Assembly: GCF_024345225.1 (NCBI RefSeq)
Contig: NZ_BROD01000001.1
Coordinates: 4,278,001 to 4,342,000, forward strand
Reading direction: 5' to 3'
Source of the DNA: Clostridium sp. TW13
Lineage (GTDB): Bacteria; Bacillota; Clostridia; Clostridiales; Clostridiaceae
DNA length: 64,000 nt
The translations under genes were made by a program, and so were the position numbers. Positions within the stretch are counted from its first letter, which is position 1; every line of letters begins with the position of its first letter. Shown here piece after piece: positions 1-7,807 of this stretch. The notes below the pieces were generated by a model that did no database searches, was not told the origin of the DNA, and saw only the letters and a program-made list of their open reading frames with translations.

Positions 1-2
1 GA

Positions 3-1500
3 GTATCAGGAGCAACAGGAGTAACTGGAGTATCAGGAGCAACTGGAGTAACTGGGGTATCAGGAGCAACAGGGGTAACTGGAGTATCAGGAGCAACCGG
101 AGTAACTGGAGTATCAGGAGCAACCGGAGTAACTGGAGTATCAGGAGCAACCGGAGTAACTGGAGTATCAGGAGCAACAGGAGCAACCGGAGTAACTGGA
201 GTATCAGGAGCAACTGGAGTAACAGGAGTATCAGGAGCAACAGGAGTAACTGGGGTATCAGGAGCAACAGGAGTAACTGGAGTATCAGGAGCAACCGGTG
301 AGACTGGAGTATCAGGAGCAACTGGAGTAACAGGAGTATCTGGAGTATCTGGAGTATCAGGAGCAACAGGAGTAACTGGGGTATCAGGAGTATCAGGAGT
401 ATCTGGAGCAACAGGAGTAACTGGGGTATCAGGAGTAACAGGAGTATCTGGAGCAACAGGAGTAACAGGAGTATCAGGAGTAACTGGAGTATCTGGAGTA
501 ACAGGAGTATCCGGAGCAACAGGAGTAACTGGAGTATCCGGAGCAACAGGAGTAACTGGAGTATCTGGAGTATCTGGAGCAACAGGAGTATCCGGAGCAA
601 CAGGAGTAACTGGGGTATCAGGAGTATCTGGAGCAACAGGAGTGACTGGAGTATCTGGAGTATCAGGAGTAACTGGAGTATCTGGAGCAACAGGAGTAAC
701 TGGGGTATCAGGAGTATCAGGAGCAACAGGAGTGACTGGAGTATCTGGAGTATCAGGAGTAACTGGAGTATCTGGAGCAACAGGAGTAACTGGAGTATCA
801 GGAGTAACTGGAGTATCAGGAGTATCTGGAGCAACAGGAGTATCAGGAGCAACAGGAGTAACTGGGGTATCAGGAGTATCTGGAGTAACTGGAGTATCCG
901 GAGCAACAGGAGTAACTGGGGTATCAGGAGTATCAGGAGTATCAGGAGCAACAGGAGTAACAGGAGTATCAGGAGTATCCGGAGTATCAGGAGCAACAGG
1001 AGTAACTGGAGTATCAGGAGTATCCGGAGCAACAGGTGTAACCGGAGTATCAGGAGTGACAGGAGTATCCGGAGTAACAGGAGTATCCGGAGTAACAGGA
1101 GTATCAGGAGTATCAGGAGCAACAGGAGTATCCGGAGCAACAGGAGTATCCGGAGCAACAGGAGTAACTGGGGTATCAGGAGTGACTGGAGTATCAGGAG
1201 TAACTGGAGTATCAGGAGTGACTGGAGTATCAGGAGTGACTGGAGTATCAGGAGTATCCGGAGCAACAGGAGTATCCGGAGCAACAGGAGTATCAGGAGC
1301 AACAGGAGTATCAGGAGCAACAGGGGTAACTGGAGTATCAGGGGTAACTGGAGTATCAGGAGTAACCGGGGTATCAGGAGTAACCGGGGTATCAGGAGTA
1401 ACTGGAGTATCAGGAGTAACTGGGGTATCAGGAGCAACAGGAAAAACTGGAGCAACAGGAGTAACTGGAGTGTCAGGAGCAACTGGAGTGACTGGAGCCA
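3..1500 (+). repeat. In-frame coding minisatellite encoding Gly-X-Y triplets
   Basis: Nine-base units of the type GGA-GTA-TCA, GGA-GCA-ACA and GGA-GTA-ACT are shuffled through about 1.5 kb without any break in frame. Higher-order blocks of 27 to 63 bases recur almost identically, for example around 642-700 and 730-790, as expected from recent slippage or recombination. Copy number is likely to vary between strains and may be wrong in short-read assemblies. Confidence 0.9.
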
Positions 1501-1922
1501 AAGGCCCTACAGGAGATTGTGGTAAATGTCATAGAGATTTTGCAAGTTATGTATTATGTAGAGAAGTTCCAGCAGATACAAAAATACCATTAAAACTAGA
1601 ATCAGATGATCATCGTAGAGACTGCGTAACAGACATTCCATTAAGAAGAAATAAGAATTATTTAGTTACTTGGAGTGTTATCCTTAAATCAAGGGATAAT
1701 TTCATTAATGTTATAGCAGCACTATTATTGAATGATAGATTTGTAAAAGAAAGCATAGCAAGAGTTGCAAGAGTTGCAGAGGGTTGTGAAATTTTAACAC
1801 TAACCGGATCAGCAATAATTGAAGCTGAGGCTCTTAACAATACCCTTTCATTGATTTGTAAAGCTCAAAATTGTAGTAATGTACTAGTGATAGGAGCATC
1901 TTTACAGATTCTTGAAGTTTAA
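3..1922 (+). CDS. Collagen-like (Gly-X-Y repeat) surface/exosporium glycoprotein, 5' end missing
   Basis: The reading frame is open from the first bases of the window, so the true start lies to the left; the first start-like codon inside it (GTG, 642) sits in the middle of the repeats. About 500 residues are Gly-X-Y triplets, nearly all GVS, GVT and GAT, with one GET near base 300 and GKT/GPT near the end of the repeats. A non-repetitive C-terminal domain of about 135 residues follows, starting near base 1515, with Cys in its first part and beta-rich hydrophobic sequence after. This is the layout of BclA-like collagen-like spore-surface proteins, where Thr in the Y position carries O-glycans and the C-terminal domain trimerises. 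Spore-surface location is inferred from family resemblance. Two glycosyltransferase genes converge on it and are candidates for its glycosylation. Repeats contain almost no Pro. Confidence 0.85.
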   Translation, partial: VSGATGVTGVSGATGVTGVSGATGVTGVSGATGVTGVSGATGVTGVSGATGVTGVSGATGATGVTGVSGATGVTGVSGATGVTGVSGATGVTGVSGATGETGVSGATGVTGVSGVSGVSGATGVTGVSGVSGVSGATGVTGVSGVTGVSGATGVTGVSGVTGVSGVTGVSGATGVTGVSGATGVTGVSGVSGATGVSGATGVTGVSGVSGATGVTGVSGVSGVTGVSGATGVTGVSGVSGATGVTGVSGVSGVTGVSGATGVTGVSGVTGVSGVSGATGVSGATGVTGVSGVSGVTGVSGATGVTGVSGVSGVSGATGVTGVSGVSGVSGATGVTGVSGVSGATGVTGVSGVTGVSGVTGVSGVTGVSGVSGATGVSGATGVSGATGVTGVSGVTGVSGVTGVSGVTGVSGVTGVSGVSGATGVSGATGVSGATGVSGATGVTGVSGVTGVSGVTGVSGVTGVSGVTGVSGVTGVSGATGKTGATGVTGVSGATGVTGAKGPTGDCGKCHRDFASYVLCREVPADTKIPLKLESDDHRRDCVTDIPLRRNKNYLVTWSVILKSRDNFINVIAALLLNDRFVKESIARVARVAEGCEILTLTGSAIIEAEALNNTLSLICKAQNCSNVLVIGASLQILEV

Positions 1923-1945
1923 AATTAAGTAAAGTTTTATATCAC

Positions 1946-1998
1946 AAAAAAAGAGATAGGTTGTTGCAAAATTAACTTGTGCAGCAATCTATCTTTTA
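1946..1998. terminator. Bidirectional intrinsic terminator between the collagen-like gene and the glycosyltransferase genes
   Basis: Arms 1949-1968 and 1980-1997 pair over about 18 bp with some G-U pairs. There is an A-tract on the left and a T-tract on the right, so the hairpin can end transcripts from both converging genes. Confidence 0.8.
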
Positions 1999-2074
1999 TG
2001 TTATTAATAATAAAAGGAATCTGCTAAATATAAAAATTAAATTATATTATTAGCAGATTCTTGGTTATATAATT

Positions 2075-3715
2075 TTATTGTTTACATTCTTGAAGTAAAG
2101 CTGTTTCAATATTTTTAACTAATAAATCATTATCAGCCTGATTCATAGATTCAATATTATCAATATCGATCTCACCAAGAGCATATATTTTTTCTGTATC
2201 AAGCGATTTTTTAATATCTTTTTCAAAAGCTTCGTTTAGAGCTAAGTGAGCGTCTGCATAACCTAAAGACCATTTACCATTACAAGAATCAACAGAAGAT
2301 GTTATCAATGATACTACAGAAATTTTCTCCTTTGAATCTCTTACTGCATATTTACATAGATAACTTAGATGAGGGCTAAGAGGAGAGATGATTATATCAG
2401 GCAAACCTATATCATTTAGAAGTTTTTTGTATGAGATGGCATAGACCTCTAAATCAGCGAATTCAACATTATTTAGTCCATAGTAGTATCTTTCTTGTAC
2501 TTCCTTCTCCCATTCTTTATTTACAGGAGCCCAAAGTTGGAAAACTCTGACTCTATGATTTCGCCTAATTAATCCTTTGTAAATATTCAGTAGAAGTTTT
2601 TCTTCTGGTTTAGTTCCATCTATAGAGAATAAAACTATGTCTATAGTCTTTGTATTTGTATTCTTAGTGTATTGATCTAACAAAACATTTTCTATTCTAT
2701 CTATTATAAAGTCATCATCAAATTTTCTAACTGATGAAATACAATCTTCTTGGCTAGGCAAATTAAGCTTGCTTTCTTGAATTTGATTTAAAATATTAGC
2801 AAGTTGATTTGAATCCTCTTTATTTATTAACCATCCATTTTTATTATTCTCAATTAACTCCATGGTACCTTCACATTTTGTAGCTAATACGGGAATCCCT
2901 CTTGCAAGAGCTTCTAAGACAGCTATTGAAAAACCTTCAAAGTCAGAAGTTAGCATCAATATTGAAGTCTCTTTGATAATATCCCATGGTTTGTCTTGCC
3001 AACCAAGCCATTCTATATTCTTATCTATATCAAGGCTTATTGCTAATTGCTTTAACATTTCAGTATCAATGCCAGAACCTATAATTTGTAGACTCCAATC
3101 TCCTTGTACTTTAGCCAAGCCCTTAAATAATACATCTAATCTTTTTTGAAAATTAACTAATCGCCCTAAGAATAATAATTTCAATTTTCCTTCAGGCCTA
3201 TTACATATGCTAGATTTGTTTATAGTTACAGGATTACCAACGAGTTCAATCATATGAGGAGCTATAAGTCTTTCCAAATCTAACATAATGCTTTTGCTTA
3301 TAGCCAAATGGTAATCTGCATAACATAATAGTTGTCTATCGCCAAGGCGATCAATTGGCAAGTGACACCAAGAGACTATAGGAGTATGCTCAGTGCTATT
3401 TTCGTTTAATACTTTATAGCACACATAATTTAAGAAAGGATGTAGGGTAGGAAGTACAACCTGTGGCTTTTCCATAGTTTCTAGAAGTTCTTTGTATTTT
3501 TTTGCATACTCTGTATGAGGTGAGTTCCAAGGAAGAGATTGTCCAAAATAATAAAATTCATCTATAAAGTTGAGCCATTCCTTGTGTTCAGACTCGTATG
3601 CTAAAAACACTCTTACTCTGTGTCCACGTTTTATTAAGCCTTTTTGCAATTTTATTATTGCTTCTTCTGTTCCTCCTCTTCCTGAAAGATAGTACAAAAC
3701 TATATCTATTATCAT
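2075..3715 (-). CDS. GT4-type GT-B glycosyltransferase with duplicated N-terminal half-domain
   Basis: A 546-residue protein. Residues 1-350 are a complete GT-B glycosyltransferase of the GT4 type: an N-terminal Rossmann half starting MIIDIVLYYLSGRGGTEEA and a donor-binding half with the EX7E motif in EGFSIAVLEALARGIPVL. From residue 356 (KTIDIVLFSIDG) the N-terminal half is repeated: GLIRRNHRVRVFQ matches GLIKRGHRVRVFL, and later ADAHLALNEAFEKDI matches ADYHLAISKSIMLDL. No second donor half follows, so this is one and a half GT-B domains. It lies 5 bases downstream of its paralogue (3721-5250), with its ribosome binding site overlapping that gene's end, so they form an operon. The likely acceptor is the convergent collagen-like protein, inferred from position only. 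Confidence 0.85.
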   Translation of the reverse strand: MIIDIVLYYLSGRGGTEEAIIKLQKGLIKRGHRVRVFLAYESEHKEWLNFIDEFYYFGQSLPWNSPHTEYAKKYKELLETMEKPQVVLPTLHPFLNYVCYKVLNENSTEHTPIVSWCHLPIDRLGDRQLLCYADYHLAISKSIMLDLERLIAPHMIELVGNPVTINKSSICNRPEGKLKLLFLGRLVNFQKRLDVLFKGLAKVQGDWSLQIIGSGIDTEMLKQLAISLDIDKNIEWLGWQDKPWDIIKETSILMLTSDFEGFSIAVLEALARGIPVLATKCEGTMELIENNKNGWLINKEDSNQLANILNQIQESKLNLPSQEDCISSVRKFDDDFIIDRIENVLLDQYTKNTNTKTIDIVLFSIDGTKPEEKLLLNIYKGLIRRNHRVRVFQLWAPVNKEWEKEVQERYYYGLNNVEFADLEVYAISYKKLLNDIGLPDIIISPLSPHLSYLCKYAVRDSKEKISVVSLITSSVDSCNGKWSLGYADAHLALNEAFEKDIKKSLDTEKIYALGEIDIDNIESMNQADNDLLVKNIETALLQECKQ

Positions 3716-3720
3716 TTAAA

Positions 3721-5250
3721 TTAGATCTCCCTTCTCTTAAATATTTTTTTAAATAAGCTTTCCATGTTATCTACTACATCAATAACATCTAAGTCTTGAT
3801 TTGTTTCCATGAATATATTAGTTTTTTGCATCAATTTTATTAATGATATAACAGGAGTTTTTCTTTTAATATCTCTTAAGGTATTATTTTCTGTATTGTT
3901 AAATTCATGTCTATTAAGCAAAAGAATTGCATCTGGGTTTCCGATTCTACTAATTAATTTCATATACATTATGCTGTATTGATCAATAGGAGCGTGAATG
4001 TTAAGATCTAAGCCATAAATGTATCTCTCAACAATTCTATCTGTGTCCACAAATATCGTAGAGTAGGTTGGTTGAAACAATCTAACTCTATATCCACGTT
4101 CAATTAATTGATTGTATACACCTAAAATAATAGATTGTATTTCTTTTGTATAACTTTCATCCAGTAATAAAAAGTCGATTACTTTTCTATTTTGATTTCG
4201 TTTGTATGCATCTAGCAATACTTTTTCAATTTTGTTTGTAACTGCAGTTTCATCATATTTTTTTACAGACGCTATGCATTTCTCGGCAGTAGGCAGCATA
4301 ATAGATTTTTCTTGAATTTTATTTAATAAGTCAGCAAGTTGATTTGAATTTCCTCTATCAATAAGCCATCCGTTCTCTCCATCAGTTATTATTTCGCTTG
4401 GACCTTCTGTTTTTGTTGAAATAACAGGGATACCTCTTGACAAAGCTTCAGCTATAACTAAGGCAAAGCCTTCATAATCAGATGTCATCAGTAACAGAGA
4501 GGCTTCTTTTACTTCTTCCCAAGGTTTTGTTTTCCAACCAAGCCATTCAATATTATCTGATATATTTAAATCTTTAGCCATTTGATTTAACATATTATAA
4601 TCAGGTCCATTACCAATTATCTTTAAGTTCCAAGGACCGTTAACTTTTGCAAGTGCATTAAATAATACATCTAATCTCTTACCTCCATTTTCAAGCCTGC
4701 CTACAAATAGTAAAGATAAGCCTGTTGATGGTCTTGGACATACAGTTAGTCCTTTTGTAGTGATAGGATTACCAACAAGGTATATATTTGCTGGATTAAT
4801 GAATTTACTTAATCCTTGTTGCACACCTTTGCTTATAGCGAGGTGGATATCGCTATAGTTTATTAATGGTGTTCTAGCATAGGAAGATACTTGAGCATGT
4901 ATCCATGATATTAGAGGTGTATGCTCTTTCTTATCTTCATTTAAAGCGAGATAACATAATTGATTGCAGAAAGGCTCGTGTGTTACGAGCATAACATCTG
5001 GTTTTCCTATTTTTGAAATAATTTTGTTATAGTTAGCTGCATAATCTCCTATAGATGAGTTCCAAGGAAGACCTGCACCAAAAAAATAGAATTCAACTAA
5101 GTTTTTCCCCCATTCCTCATATTGAGGTGAATAAGATTGAAAGATTCTAACTCGATGTCCTTTAGCAATAAGACCATTGGATATTTTTGTTGTTACATCT
5201 TCAACTCCACCTCTACCTTCACAGTAAAATAATAGTATATCAATTATCAT
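3721..5250 (-). CDS. GT4-type GT-B glycosyltransferase with duplicated N-terminal half-domain (paralogue)
   Basis: A 509-residue protein from ATG at 5250. An upstream TTG at 5259 lies only about 2 bases from the AGGAG, whereas the ATG is properly spaced and matches the MIID start of the paralogue, so I prefer the ATG. Residues 1-350 are a full GT-B fold with EGFALVIAEALSRGIPVI as the EX7E motif. From residue 356 (KVIDFLLLDES) a diverged copy of the N-terminal half is appended (QLIERGYRVRLFQ against GLIAKGHRVRIFQ). The duplication starts at the same residue number in both paralogues, so it predates the gene duplication. First gene of a two-gene operon convergent to the collagen-like gene; nucleotide-sugar donor unknown. 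Confidence 0.85.
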   Translation of the reverse strand: MIIDILLFYCEGRGGVEDVTTKISNGLIAKGHRVRIFQSYSPQYEEWGKNLVEFYFFGAGLPWNSSIGDYAANYNKIISKIGKPDVMLVTHEPFCNQLCYLALNEDKKEHTPLISWIHAQVSSYARTPLINYSDIHLAISKGVQQGLSKFINPANIYLVGNPITTKGLTVCPRPSTGLSLLFVGRLENGGKRLDVLFNALAKVNGPWNLKIIGNGPDYNMLNQMAKDLNISDNIEWLGWKTKPWEEVKEASLLLMTSDYEGFALVIAEALSRGIPVISTKTEGPSEIITDGENGWLIDRGNSNQLADLLNKIQEKSIMLPTAEKCIASVKKYDETAVTNKIEKVLLDAYKRNQNRKVIDFLLLDESYTKEIQSIILGVYNQLIERGYRVRLFQPTYSTIFVDTDRIVERYIYGLDLNIHAPIDQYSIMYMKLISRIGNPDAILLLNRHEFNNTENNTLRDIKRKTPVISLIKLMQKTNIFMETNQDLDVIDVVDNMESLFKKIFKRREI

Positions 5251-5542
5251 AACTAACAACTCTCCTTATGATGCTATATAAATTTAAGTTAGGCTTGTAT
5301 ATTTAATATATGAAGTAGCAGTATTAGATGTTATTCTATAAAGTTTTTATATAAAATAATTAGAGATTTTAGCTATTTATTCTGGCAGTAGTTATACTAA
5401 GAATTCAATTTTTCTATTTTAGATAAATTATAAAAAATTCACGATTAATTAAAGTCTAACATAGCTTAATTTATAATTAATTGTGTTACAATATAAGTAT
5501 ATAATTTGAAAAGATTGGCTATATAAAAAAGGGGCGATATAA

Positions 5543-6784
5543 ATGATAAAAGACGTATTTATAAACAACAGAAAAAATTTATTAGAAAAAGTTGAAGATA
5601 ATTCAGCCATTATACTTTTTGCAGGTAAGGCACCAGTAAAGTCAGCAGATGAAGACTATGCTTTTACACCAAATAGAAATTTTTATTACTTAACAGGTGT
5701 AGATGAACCAACTCATATCTTAGTGTTAACTAAGATTAATGGTACAAATAAAGATACTTTATTTGTATTGAGACCAGATTTAGAAAAGGAAAAGTGGGTA
5801 GGAAAATCTATAAGACCTAATGAAGCAACAGAAGTTTCTGGTATAGAGGATGTTCAGTATCTAGATACTTTTGAAGCTGTAATAAATAGATTGATAGTAA
5901 CTGAAAGCATTGAAAATATATATTTTGACTTAGAGAGAAGAAGTATAGATGATGAGAAGAGTGTGGCTGAAGTATTTGCTAGTAAGATAACTTCAACATA
6001 TCCTCAAGTGAAAATAAAGGATATTTATAATAAGATAAGTGAATTAAGACTTATAAAATCAGAAGAAGAAATAGAAGAGATGAGAAAAGCAATAAAGATA
6101 ACCATTGAAGGAGTAGAGTCTTTGATGAAGAACTCAAAGCCTGGCATGAAAGAATACGAGTTAGAAGCATATTTTGACTTTGTATGTAAAACTAATGGTG
6201 CAAAGGATTATGCATTTAAAACAATAGCAGCAGCAGGAAAGAATGCTACAATACTTCATTATGTTGATAATAATTCTGAAATTAAGGATAATGATTTAGT
6301 ATTATTTGATTTAGGAGCACAAATTAATTACTACAATGCAGATATTACAAGAACAATTCCAGCTAACGGAAAGTTTACAGATAGACAGAAGGAAGTATAC
6401 GAAGCTGTGTTAAGAGTGAATGAAAAAGTAACAAAGAGCATAAAGCCAGGAGTTAACATATTGGAATGGAACAATCAAGCTACAGAGTTGATAGCAGAAG
6501 AATGTATTAATCTTGGACTTATAAAGGATAAATCAGAAGTTAGAAAATATTATTGGCATAGTATAGGACATAGTCTAGGATTAGATACTCATGATGTAGG
6601 CAAAAGAGATGTAGAATTCAAGCCAGGTATGGTATATACAGTAGAGCCAGGCATCTATATTGAAGAAGAAAGTATTGGTGTAAGAATAGAAGATGACGTT
6701 TTAGTAACTGAGGATGGTTATGAAGTTTTAACAAAGGATATGATTAAAACTGTTGAGGAAATAGAAAAGTTTATGAAAAAATAA
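5543..6784 (+). CDS. pepP: Xaa-Pro aminopeptidase (M24B, aminopeptidase P family)
   Basis: Removes N-terminal residues preceding proline from peptides in the cytoplasm, using a two-metal centre. The 413-residue protein has an N-terminal creatinase-like domain (about 1-165) and a C-terminal pita-bread domain. Metal ligands of the family are all present: D256 and D267 in LFDLGAQ...NADITRT, H343 in HSIGHSLGLDTHD, E368 in VEPGIYIEEE and E383 in GVRIEDD; H350 fits the catalytic histidine. The ATG follows GGGGCG at a suitable distance. A second M24 peptidase lies at 42839-43912. A palindromic repeat directly follows the gene. Confidence 0.93.
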   Translation: MIKDVFINNRKNLLEKVEDNSAIILFAGKAPVKSADEDYAFTPNRNFYYLTGVDEPTHILVLTKINGTNKDTLFVLRPDLEKEKWVGKSIRPNEATEVSGIEDVQYLDTFEAVINRLIVTESIENIYFDLERRSIDDEKSVAEVFASKITSTYPQVKIKDIYNKISELRLIKSEEEIEEMRKAIKITIEGVESLMKNSKPGMKEYELEAYFDFVCKTNGAKDYAFKTIAAAGKNATILHYVDNNSEIKDNDLVLFDLGAQINYYNADITRTIPANGKFTDRQKEVYEAVLRVNEKVTKSIKPGVNILEWNNQATELIAEECINLGLIKDKSEVRKYYWHSIGHSLGLDTHDVGKRDVEFKPGMVYTVEPGIYIEEESIGVRIEDDVLVTEDGYEVLTKDMIKTVEEIEKFMKK

Positions 6785-6786
6785 CT

Positions 6787-6842
6787 TTAGGCATATTCAG
6801 AAAATAAGTAGCTCCATGTGATATTTATTTTTAGATGCCTTA
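6787..6842. repeat. Dispersed imperfect palindrome (copy 1)
   Basis: The left end TTAGGCATATTCAGAAAATA is the approximate inverted complement of the right end TATTTATTTTTAGATGCCTTA, with a short centre containing CATGTGA. It belongs to the family also seen near 22263, 25539, 34037, 42691, 52213 and 59025. Its right end creates an ATG at 6835 that is not a plausible start for the next gene. Confidence 0.75.
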
Positions 6843-6861
6843 TAAAGCAGGTGATAAATAT

Positions 6862-7275
6862 ATGAACTTTAAAAATTTTATGAATGGTAGATACGGTGTG
6901 GATATATTGTCTAAAGTAATTATTTTAGTAGCATTAATGTTTTGTCTGTTCCGTTATACTAGATTATTAGGATTATTATTTATAGGAGTTGCTTTTTATA
7001 GAATCTTATCAAGAGATATTTTTAAAAGGCAACAGGAAAAAATTAGATTTGATAATTTCCTTAAAGATATGGCCTTTAAATTTGGGAGTAAGGCTATGGG
7101 GTATAAAACACAAAAACCATTCAATCAAAGAGTTAATGACTGGTTTTCAGAGAAGAAGAATTATAAAATAGTTCAATGCTCTAGATGTAATCAGAAGCTT
7201 AGGGTTCCTAGGGGAAAAGGAAAAATAATAATTACTTGCAGAAAATGCGGTTATGAATTTAAGGCTAAAAGTTAG
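6862..7275 (+). CDS. Small membrane protein with C-terminal zinc ribbon
   Basis: A 137-residue protein of a type common in clostridia; its function is not known to me. Two hydrophobic segments (near residues 15-45) are followed by a basic stretch and then two CxxC pairs (CSRC and CRKC, 22 residues apart) near the C-terminus, forming a likely zinc ribbon facing the cytoplasm. The start at 6862 is chosen because CAGGTGA ends 7 bases before it; an in-frame ATG at 6835 lies in a palindromic repeat and has no ribosome binding site. The stop codon is part of another half-copy of that repeat (TAGGCAT). Confidence 0.7.
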   Translation: MNFKNFMNGRYGVDILSKVIILVALMFCLFRYTRLLGLLFIGVAFYRILSRDIFKRQQEKIRFDNFLKDMAFKFGSKAMGYKTQKPFNQRVNDWFSEKKNYKIVQCSRCNQKLRVPRGKGKIIITCRKCGYEFKAKS

Positions 7276-7296
7276 GCATTTTGAGAAAATAAATTT
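7272..7296. repeat. Left half of the dispersed palindrome
   Basis: TTAGGCATTTTGAGAAAATA matches the left end of the palindrome family and overlaps the stop codon of the zinc-ribbon gene. No right half follows directly; the nearest right half is at 7707-7738, beyond the next gene. Confidence 0.5.
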
Positions 7297-7358
7297 CGAA
7301 ATTTTGGTATATAATATAGTTAATATTATATAAAAATAATAATTGGTAGGTGAGATTT

Positions 7359-7715
7359 ATGATTAATGAAATAAAAAAGGCTTTATTAGCAGGCGTTGGC
7401 GCAGTAGCAACCACCTATGATAAGGCAGAAGAACTTGTAGGGCAATTTGTAGAAAAGGGTAAACTTACAGTTGAAGAAGGTAAAGAATTATCAGAAGAAT
7501 TAAAGAGAGATTTTGATAGTAATACTAATAAAACTATTAATAAATTAAATTCTAAAATTGATGAAATAAAACCTATAACTAAGGATGAGGTAAGAGAAAT
7601 AGTAGAAGGGTATTCATTTGCTTATAAAGGTGAGTATGATATTTTAAAAGAAAGAATTGTAACATTAGAGAGTAAAGTTGAGGAATTAGAAAAGAAGCTA
7701 AGTGACAGGCAATAA
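7359..7715 (+). CDS. Phasin-like / PhaF-type helical protein
   Basis: A 118-residue, nearly all-helical protein: an N-terminal amphipathic segment (KKALLAGVGAVATTYDKAEELV), a helical middle, and a C-terminal coiled coil (ILKERIVTLESKVEELEKKL). It resembles the phasin/PhaF-like superfamily proteins that often sit beside ABC1 kinase genes in Firmicutes, and here it is directly upstream of one. The ATG at 7359 is preferred over the GTG at 7350 because the GTG lies inside the GGTAGGTGAG ribosome binding site. The exact role is unknown; a scaffold or partner of the downstream kinase is an inference. Confidence 0.65.
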   Translation: MINEIKKALLAGVGAVATTYDKAEELVGQFVEKGKLTVEEGKELSEELKRDFDSNTNKTINKLNSKIDEIKPITKDEVREIVEGYSFAYKGEYDILKERIVTLESKVEELEKKLSDRQ

Positions 7716-7738
7716 TTCTTTATTTTCAGATGTCTAAA
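7707..7738. repeat. Right half of the dispersed palindrome
   Basis: CTTTATTTTCAGATGTCTAA matches the right end of the palindrome family and begins in the last codons of the phasin-like gene. Together with the left half at 7272-7296 it flanks that gene. Confidence 0.5.
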
Positions 7739-7776
7739 GGGAATTTTTAGCGTTTTCACGTTAAGATTCCCTTTTG
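7736..7776 (+). terminator. Intrinsic terminator after the phasin-like gene
   Basis: AAAGGGAAT and ATTCCCTTT form the base of a hairpin, with TTAGCG/CGTTAA pairing above it. The downstream T-tract is short, so some readthrough into the kinase gene is likely. Confidence 0.6.
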
Positions 7777-7807
7777 CTTGAAATAAATTTTTAGAGGTGA
7801 GGTTATC

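Noticed and set aside
1-1500. CRISPR array or non-coding tandem repeat
   Set aside because: The units are 9-base codon triplets kept in frame and read straight into a normal C-terminal domain; there are no unique spacers of fixed length.
642-1922. The collagen-like gene starting at GTG 642
   Set aside because: The same frame of Gly-X-Y codons is open without a stop back to base 3, so 642 is inside the repeat and the real start is outside the window.
6835-6861. ATG at 6835 as start of the zinc-ribbon protein
   Set aside because: It comes from the AGATGCCT end of a palindromic repeat and has no ribosome site; ATG 6862 does. The same error arises at 22309 for the gene that starts at 22342.
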